5,541 nt of DNA from an uncultured Collinsella sp. (lineage in GTDB: Bacteria > Actinomycetota > Coriobacteriia > Coriobacteriales > Coriobacteriaceae), in assembly GCA_900554325.1 (NCBI GenBank), contig USHA01000095.1:1-5541 (forward strand), read 5' to 3'. The notes under the pieces are model-generated. The model saw only the letters and a list, made by a program, of their open reading frames with translations, ran no database searches and had not been told where the DNA came from. How positions within the stretch are numbered: the first letter of the stretch is position 1; the number at the start of each line of letters is the position of its first letter. Below are positions 1-5,541 of this stretch, one piece after another. Made by a program: the position numbers and the translations under genes.

Positions 1-857
1 GTGTACTTCCCCTTTCCGTCGAGCTCGCCGATCACGCACGTCCCGTCCTCGAGCCTCCAGAAATAGTCGACGCGGAACACGCGAGTCGGATCGAGCGGAT
101 CATGAAACTCCACCTGCAACTGCGGCACCGGAAAGCCGTACGCGATGAAGAACGCCCGGAAGCGCGACTCGCCGCCGTTTTCTGACAGCCCGTCCGCATG
201 CGATGCAATCACCTGCGCCCTGCGATACCCTCGCCTGCCCTTACAATCGACGCGGAGGCGCTCGCACAAATCCCCACGCGATACGCCTTTCGCCCGCAGT
301 GCAGAATCGGCAATCGCCAACCCGTAGGAGAACGGCGCACGCAGCAAGCAATCATCTACCGTGCGCCAAAACGGCGTCGCCCACACGCCGTCGACTTGTT
401 CAAGCGCACCCGCCGCCTGCGGACGCAACAGCCGACATCCTGCACTCAGCGGCACCGAGCAACCTGTCTTAACAAGATAACGCGGCCCGAGCAGATCATT
501 CGGCACCTCCAGACCCCATATCAGTGCGGCGTCATATCCCCAAAACGCCCAATCGGGATGAAATTCCGCAAGCCCTCTGATAGTCCTCAGTGCTCGCTCC
601 GTCAGCTTCAATGCATCCCAATCATGCTGAAAACAGAACAGGTACGGCTCGGGCTCCGCAATATCGTCGGTTCCAACATGGCGTCGCAACCACATGAGCT
701 CGGTATTGTCATGCGTTGCGAGCAGCGCACCTTGCTCGGTCGCCTCCGTGAGCCGCGCGAGCATCCTGTTCCGCGCCAACGTGTTGCGAGTCGCATGCTT
801 CTGTTTGAAAACGGTATTAGACACTTCCATCACCACCACATCGGACAAATGGGCCAT
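1..857 (-). CDS. AbiEi-like / DUF559-like protein with PD-(D/E)XK-like C-terminal motif, 3' end beyond window
   Basis: Reading the minus strand from ATG 857 gives 285 codons without a stop, running off the left edge. The N-terminal part (LATHDNTELMWLRRH, about residues 44-58) is followed by a middle section with HPDWAFWGYDAALIWGLEVP, a pattern I know from a large actinobacterial family often labelled AbiEi-like antitoxin. The visible C-terminal part has GGESRFR (E230), RVDYFW (D264) and GELDGKGKY (E278, D280, K282), an E...D...ExDxK arrangement like DUF559/Vsr-type PD-(D/E)XK folds. Known family members, from memory, run to roughly 350 residues, so some 60 or more residues lie outside. No good Shine-Dalgarno precedes ATG 857, ATG 830 (in frame) or an upstream in-frame TTG, so the start is uncertain. 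Arg codons AGG and AGA occur several times, whereas the gltD codons I checked use CGC, a weak hint of different origin. Function is inferred: DNA binding, antitoxin or nuclease-like; no toxin partner is visible. Confidence 0.85.
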   Translation of the reverse strand, partial: MAHLSDVVVMEVSNTVFKQKHATRNTLARNRMLARLTEATEQGALLATHDNTELMWLRRHVGTDDIAEPEPYLFCFQHDWDALKLTERALRTIRGLAEFHPDWAFWGYDAALIWGLEVPNDLLGPRYLVKTGCSVPLSAGCRLLRPQAAGALEQVDGVWATPFWRTVDDCLLRAPFSYGLAIADSALRAKGVSRGDLCERLRVDCKGRRGYRRAQVIASHADGLSENGGESRFRAFFIAYGFPVPQLQVEFHDPLDPTRVFRVDYFWRLEDGTCVIGELDGKGKY

Positions 858-883
858 CGCCGCTGTTGCTGCCGCCGGCAAAC

Positions 884-1182
884 GTCTTGATCTGTAACAA
901 TTACGGGCACAAGCAGCCGCCAAACGTTACAGATCGAGACATTCGTGCAGCATTGCACCTCTTTGTCTCAATCTGTAACAGGAAGACCGATTTTTGGCCG
1001 CTAGATGTTACAGATTGAGACATTCCCCCCAGCCAGATGCCAAACGTCTCGATCCGTAACAGTAAGACGTTCTCCAGGCCCCCAAACGTTACAGATTTAG
1101 ACAAACCAGCGGCGCCCAAGCGTTCGTCTCGATCTGTAACAGGTAGACCGGTTTTTTGTCCCCAAACGTTACAAATCGAGAC
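884..1182. repeat. Array of eight 15-base repeats in alternating orientation (four ~81-base units)
   Basis: The core GTTACAGATCGAGAC and its reverse complement alternate without exception. Inverted copies lie at 884-898, 965-979, 1046-1060 and 1126-1140; direct copies at 926-940, 1007-1021, 1088-1102 and 1168-1182. Start-to-start distances are 42, 39, 42, 39, 42, 38, 42, so the inverted-to-direct gap is always 27 bases and the direct-to-inverted gap 24, 24, 23. Each copy carries 0-2 changes from the core. Spacers are mostly diverged, but the six bases before the direct copies are CCAAAC in three of four units, and AGACCG-like bases recur in the 27-base spacers. Either pairing of neighbours could form a stem of about 15 bases. 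The array fills most of the 858-1222 gap. It may be a dispersed palindromic element, an operator array, or part of a structured RNA. Confidence 0.9.
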
Positions 1183-1222
1183 ATAAAGGCAGAAGGCAAG
1201 GCAGGCGACAACCGCCCATCCC

Positions 1223-1930
1223 CTACTCCCACTCCTGCTCATAGATGTTGAGGGACTTTACGTAGCGCCCCTGGGCGCCCATGATGTCGCGGACCAGACG
1301 CAAGAAGAAACTGATGCACGAGGTGTCAAAACCATCCTGCAGGTCCTCCGGATGCACCGCACCAGGCCCATCGACCGCCGTGTCACTCAGGCGTGCGATG
1401 TCATACAGATAGAGTTGTCCCGCCGTCAGCCAGACATCGTCGACGCAAGCGAGGCGCACCGCAATCGCGCCGTCGCTCCAATGCTCCTTTTGCACGATAT
1501 GCGGGTCGTAGACATCAAAGCGACGGTCGGTGCGCGTATCCTTCAGCGCAACTATGCCGTTCGCAGGATCCTTGTCCAAAATGCCAAAGCGCGAGAAATA
1601 CTGCGTGTCGCGTACCTGCTCGAGCCGCTTGAGCGAGGCAGGCGAAAGCGATGCCGGCGGCTCGTCAACATACAGCTCGAGCAGCGTCTTGCCATGGCGA
1701 TAGGAGCGCTCGAAGAGCAGCCAATCGGTAAACGCCATGTTGTAGGCCATGATTTCGTTTTGCGAAGGCTCGGTGCAATAGCTGAGCCACGGGTCGACAA
1801 TGATCTCGAACTGTTCGCGCGCCGGCTCCAAAAACTGGAACTTCCGCAGCATCCAAAAATGGGCTATGTCGGCAATATCGTTGCCGACGGCTTCGGCTAG
1901 CTGCGCTCGGTCTAAAGCGTGGTCAGTCAT
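1223..1930 (-). CDS. Conserved-looking hypothetical protein, 235 residues
   Basis: The frame runs from ATG 1930 to TAG 1223-1225. The start is well supported: AGGAGG at 1936-1941 lies 5 bases upstream. The product is a soluble, acidic, Trp/Tyr-rich protein without signal peptide or membrane segment. I do not recognise a named family. Residues 67-88 (FTDWLLFERSYRHGKTLLEL...) resemble a motif I associate with the region preceding SEC-C zinc motifs in some bacterial proteins, but the three cysteines (C52 and two others) do not form a SEC-C pattern, so that link is weak. The C-terminal half contains NGIVALKDTRTDRRFDVYD and a later DVWLTAGQLYLYD, suggesting beta-rich structure. It follows gltD after 353 bases and precedes the repeat array by about 40 bases. 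It probably has its own leader; no clear promoter was found. Its role is unknown. Confidence 0.85.
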   Translation of the reverse strand: MTDHALDRAQLAEAVGNDIADIAHFWMLRKFQFLEPAREQFEIIVDPWLSYCTEPSQNEIMAYNMAFTDWLLFERSYRHGKTLLELYVDEPPASLSPASLKRLEQVRDTQYFSRFGILDKDPANGIVALKDTRTDRRFDVYDPHIVQKEHWSDGAIAVRLACVDDVWLTAGQLYLYDIARLSDTAVDGPGAVHPEDLQDGFDTSCISFFLRLVRDIMGAQGRYVKSLNIYEQEWE

Positions 1931-1935
1931 GGCAT

Positions 1936-1941
1936 CCTCCT
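1936..1941 (-). promoter_or_regulatory. Strong Shine-Dalgarno of the 235-residue protein gene
   Basis: The minus strand reads GAGGAGG, then ATGCC, then the ATG at 1930. This near-perfect anti-16S match with a 5-base spacer fixes the start codon. An in-frame extension upstream is not needed. Confidence 0.85.
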
Positions 1942-1977
1942 CAAACTGATAGACCTCAATTTGAGCTTACGAGGAGG
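1936..1977 (-). promoter_or_regulatory. Possible Shine-Dalgarno-masking leader structure
   Basis: On the minus strand CCTCCTC (1977-1971) is exactly complementary to GAGGAGG (1942-1936), which contains the ribosome binding site. Beyond one mismatch, two more bases pair. A second, competing pair is CTCAAA (1965-1960) with TTTGAG (1945-1940), sharing bases 1940-1942 with the first. CTCAA-T-TTGAG at 1955-1965 is also palindromic. If the transcript includes these bases, the two stems could not both form in full. The complementarity is seen directly; a regulatory role is inference, and polypurine/polypyrimidine matches of 7 bases can arise by chance. Confidence 0.35.
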
Positions 1978-2032
1978 GTGGTCGGCCACGACCAGCGCGG
2001 GCAAAATAGGCCTCCGGCTGCAAACCAGATGC

Positions 2033-2068
2033 TGACCAAACACTTGACGAAAAGCTTGACCGAAAATG
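2033..2068. repeat. Three tandem 12-base direct repeats
   Basis: TGACCAAACACT, TGACGAAAAGCT and TGACCGAAAATG start at 2033, 2045 and 2057, exactly 12 bases apart. TGAC and most of the following A-rich part are shared. Their place about 100 bases upstream of ATG 1930 would suit a regulator binding several half-sites, but chance in an A/C-rich stretch is possible. Confidence 0.45.
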
Positions 2069-2171
2069 CGCACCGCAACAAAACCGCAGGTAAACATAGA
2101 CGGCCAACCCGCCCTTTTGAGCCAGATACCCACAGCCACCACAGAAACAACAGGTGACCACAGCCCAAGAA

Positions 2172-2202
2172 GTCGACAAATAAACACCCGTACGTCGACA
2201 AA
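2172..2202. repeat. Pair of GTCGACAAA direct repeats 22 bases apart
   Basis: GTCGACAAA occurs at 2172-2180 and again at 2194-2202. The start-to-start distance of 22 bases is about two helical turns. GTCGAC is itself a 6-base palindrome. No function can be assigned. Confidence 0.5.
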
Positions 2203-2217
2203 CGAGCAAATCGCTCG
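2203..2217 (-). other. Small hairpin CGAGC-5-GCTCG
   Basis: The minus strand reads CGAGCGATTTGCTCG and is followed by TTTG. The stem is 5 base pairs with a 5-base loop, extendable by one G-U pair. The short T run makes it at best a weak terminator. Confidence 0.35.
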
Positions 2218-2228
2218 CAAAGAGTGTC

Positions 2229-2263
2229 CCCAACGACTAGACAAAAAATGACTAGTCATTGGG
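2229..2263 (-). repeat. 12-base inverted repeat with embedded 14-base perfect palindrome
   Basis: The arms CCCAACGACTAG (2229-2240) and CTAGTCATTGGG (2252-2263) are inverted repeats around an 11-base loop, with one position that is a G-U wobble in minus-strand RNA but a C-A mismatch in plus-strand RNA. This favours minus-strand RNA as the folded form. The perfect palindrome AATGACTAGTCATT (2247-2260) overlaps the second arm, so the two structures exclude each other. A third copy of AATGACT sits at 2274-2280. Confidence 0.6.
2242..2263 (-). terminator. Candidate rho-independent terminator of gltBD
   Basis: Twenty bases after the gltD stop, minus-strand RNA can fold AATGA-CTAG-TCATT followed directly by four more T. 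Position and T run suit a terminator, but the stem is short and AT-rich and lies in competition with the longer inverted repeat here. Confidence 0.4.
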
Positions 2264-2283
2264 AACGTTCTTAAATGACTACT

Positions 2284-3765
<1,482 letters not shown>

Positions 3766-3770
3766 GGCAC

Positions 3771-5541
3771 TTACGCCTCCTTCTTGGTCGAAGCAACAGA
3801 GCTGGCGGCGGCGGGCACAGCGCCAGCGACACCACCCGCCACATCAAAGCGAGCGACATCGGCGGCGTCGGCGCGACCGGTCACAATGTCAAACGCCAGC
3901 TCCTCGGCCTGCGCATGCGTCTTACCGATGGCCTCGGCGGCGGCGACAATCGCCAACACGCGCTCGTACTCGGTCGGAATGACCTTCACAAAGTGCTTGC
4001 TCATCGTCTCAAAGCTGTAGAGCAGCTTAATGCCGCGCGGGCTCTGCGTCGCGTCCACGTGCTCCTGGATGAGCTCGCGAATCTGCGCAAGCTCGCCAGC
4101 CGTCGGGGCTTTAAGCTCAACGCTCTCGTGGTTCACACGGGCATCGAGCGTGCCGTACTGGTCAAAGACGTAAGCCACGCCGCCCGTCATGCCGGCGGCG
4201 AAGTTCTGCCCGACCTCGCCCAGGATGAGCGCCAGACCGCCCGTCATGTACTCGCAGCCATGGTTGCCGCAGCCCTCGACCACCACCGTGGCACCGGAGT
4301 TGCGTACGCCAAAGCGCTGGCCTGCCAGGCCGTTAATGAAGCCGCGGCCGCTCGTAGCGCCAAAGAACGCAACGTTGCCCACGATGATGTTCTCGTCGAA
4401 CTTGTAGGTCGCATGCGGGTTGGGGCGCACCGACACCTCGCCGCCCGAAAGGCCCTTGCCAAAGTAGTCGTTGGCGTCGCCGCACACGTTGAGCGTAATG
4501 CCGCGCGGCAGGAAAGCGCCAAAGCTCTGACCGGCCGAACCATCGCAATCGATGGTGATGGAGCCGGCGGGCAGACCCTCGGGATGCGCCTTGGTCACCG
4601 CGTTGCCCAAAATGGTGCCCACGCAGCGGTTGACGTTGGCGATGTCGGCGCGGAAGCGAATCGGACGCAGGTGCGCACGGGCATCGGCCGTATAGGGCAC
4701 AAACAACGTGGAGTCGAGCGTCTTGTCGAGCTCGCTGTCCGCTGCCATCTGCGGCAGGAAGTGGCGACCGTCGGCACCCGGGATGTGGGCACCAAACTCA
4801 CAGGTCGCGCTCGCCAGCACGGGCGACAGATCCAGCAGGTTAGCCTTGCGGTTGCCCGGGACCTCAATCTGGCGCAAGCACTCGGGATGGCCGACCATCT
4901 CGTCGACGGTGCGGAAGCCCAGGCTCGCCATGACCTCGCGCAGTTGCTCGGCAACAAAGAGCATAAAGTGCTCAACGTGCTCGGGCTTGCCGCGGAAGCC
5001 GCGACGCAAGCGACAGTTTTGCGTGGCAATGCCGGCCGGGCAGGTATCCTGCTGGCAGTCGCGCTGCATGAGGCAGCCCATCGAGATGAGCGGCATGGTC
5101 GCAAAGCCAAACTCCTCGGCACCCAGCAGACAGGCGACGGCGACATCGGTGCCGTCCATGAGCTTGCCGTCGGCCTCGAGCACTACGCGCGAGCGCAGGC
5201 CGTTTTGCAGCAGCGTCTGCTGGGCCTCGGCAAGACCGAGCTCCAGCGGCAGACCCGCGTGCCAGATCGAATCGCGAGCAGCGGCACCCGAGCCGCCGTT
5301 GTGGCCGCTAATCAAAATCTTGTCGGCAGCGCCCTTGGCAACGCCGGTAGCGATGGTGCCGACGCCGGCCTCGCTGACCAGCTTGACCGACACGCGCGCG
5401 CCGGGGTTGGCGTTCTTAAGGTCAAAGATCAGCTCTGCCAGGTCCTCGATGGAGTAGATGTCGTGGTGCGGCGGAGGAGAGATCAGGCCGATGCCGGGCG
5501 TGGACTGACGGACCTCGGCAATCCAGGGGTAGACCTTCTTG
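3771..5541 (-). CDS. gltB: Glutamate synthase large subunit, C-terminal part (5' end beyond window)
   Basis: The frame is open from the right edge (first full codon at 5540) to TAA 3771-3773, giving 589 residues of a protein usually near 1500, so the N-terminal amidotransferase domain lies outside. Visible residues about 1-240 belong to the FMN-binding synthase domain: STPGIGLISPPPHHDIYSIEDL, SVKLVSEAGVGTIATGVAKG, then the family signature ISGHNGGSGAA. The 3Fe-4S ligands are C156-x5-C162-x4-C167 (MGCLMQRDCQQDTCPAGIATQ). Residues about 300-480 form the GXGXG right-handed beta-helix, with GDANDYFGKGLSGGEVSVRP and GNHGCEYMTGG. The enzyme makes glutamate from ammonia (channelled from glutamine) and 2-oxoglutarate with GltD. 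The last 40 or so residues are Ala/Val-rich and low in complexity, ending STKKEA. The frame is intact as far as seen. Confidence 0.97.
   Translation of the reverse strand, partial: KKVYPWIAEVRQSTPGIGLISPPPHHDIYSIEDLAELIFDLKNANPGARVSVKLVSEAGVGTIATGVAKGAADKILISGHNGGSGAAARDSIWHAGLPLELGLAEAQQTLLQNGLRSRVVLEADGKLMDGTDVAVACLLGAEEFGFATMPLISMGCLMQRDCQQDTCPAGIATQNCRLRRGFRGKPEHVEHFMLFVAEQLREVMASLGFRTVDEMVGHPECLRQIEVPGNRKANLLDLSPVLASATCEFGAHIPGADGRHFLPQMAADSELDKTLDSTLFVPYTADARAHLRPIRFRADIANVNRCVGTILGNAVTKAHPEGLPAGSITIDCDGSAGQSFGAFLPRGITLNVCGDANDYFGKGLSGGEVSVRPNPHATYKFDENIIVGNVAFFGATSGRGFINGLAGQRFGVRNSGATVVVEGCGNHGCEYMTGGLALILGEVGQNFAAGMTGGVAYVFDQYGTLDARVNHESVELKAPTAGELAQIRELIQEHVDATQSPRGIKLLYSFETMSKHFVKVIPTEYERVLAIVAAAEAIGKTHAQAEELAFDIVTGRADAADVARFDVAGGVAGAVPAAASSVASTKKEA
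3776..3782 (-). promoter_or_regulatory. gltD Shine-Dalgarno inside the gltB 3' end
   Basis: AAGGAGG lies in the final lysine-lysine-glutamate-alanine codons of gltB, 10 bases before ATG 3765. Terminating ribosomes on gltB would cover it, which suggests translational coupling of the two subunits. Confidence 0.8.

Larger units (their letters stand above)
1931..2283. other. Intergenic region between gltD and the 235-residue gene, no convincing gene
   Basis: This 353-base gap is rich in A and C on the plus strand, so stop codons are scarce on the minus strand and overlapping open frames appear there. The longest, 1927-2259 minus (110 codons), lacks a Shine-Dalgarno, although its TGA overlaps the next ATG as ATGA. 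I treat these as composition artefacts. The gap holds the small palindromes and repeats listed separately. From memory it resembles intergenic DNA recurring in Collinsella genomes, which I cannot confirm here. Confidence 0.6.

Noticed and set aside
198..890. 230-codon plus-strand open frame
   Set aside because: It is antisense to the AbiEi-like gene, whose translation shows family motifs; its product is Arg/His/Cys-rich and has no recognisable domain.
884..1182. CRISPR array
   Set aside because: Repeats are only 15 bases, vary in sequence, alternate in orientation, and the spacers share sequence; no cas gene is present.
884..1182. Insertion sequence or transposon end
   Set aside because: No transposase frame and no pair of terminal repeats with target duplications is visible around the array.
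858..1222. Promoter for the AbiEi-like gene
   Set aside because: I searched the minus strand for a -35/-10 pair near the start and found no convincing match; one may lie hidden in the repeats.
1352..1900. 182-codon plus-strand open frame
   Set aside because: Antisense to the 235-residue gene, which has a strong Shine-Dalgarno; the shadow has none that I see.
2203..2217. Strong terminator
   Set aside because: The stem is only 5-6 base pairs and the following T run is three bases.
4708..5457. 249-codon plus-strand open frame
   Set aside because: Antisense shadow of gltB, Ser/Arg-rich and without domain features.

Overview
The window carries four genes, all on the minus strand, in moderately GC-rich DNA. 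Read in the direction of transcription they are: the 3' part of gltB (glutamate synthase large subunit, cut by the right edge), gltD (small subunit), an unrecognised 235-residue protein, and the 5' part of an AbiEi-like/PD-(D/E)XK-like protein cut by the left edge. The last gene family, the GC-rich codon use and the repeat-rich gaps recall human-gut Coriobacteriia, most likely Collinsella or a close relative. That placement comes from memory of protein families, not from a search.

Layout. 3771-5541: gltB, C-terminal 589 residues with the rest of the FMN/synthase domain, the 3Fe-4S cysteines and the GXGXG beta-helix domain. 2284-3765: gltD, complete, 5 bases after the gltB stop, with its ribosome binding site inside the last gltB codons. 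Together they form the NADPH-type glutamate synthase that turns glutamine plus 2-oxoglutarate into two glutamates. 1931-2283: a 353-base gap with no convincing gene but much small-scale structure: two overlapping palindromes just after gltD, a 22-base-spaced repeat pair, three 12-base direct repeats, and a complement of the Shine-Dalgarno of the next gene. 1223-1930: the 235-residue protein. 858-1222: a 365-base gap filled mostly by an ordered array of eight 15-base repeats in strictly alternating orientation, forming four units of about 81 bases. 1-857: the AbiEi-like gene, its start 26 bases from the array.

The gltBD part is ordinary metabolism. The part worth a second look is the alternating repeat array at 884-1182 and its position directly upstream of a gene related to AbiEi antitoxins, a family that includes repressors binding inverted repeats at their own promoter. 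Whether the array is an operator, a structured RNA or a dispersed intergenic repeat cannot be decided from this window.
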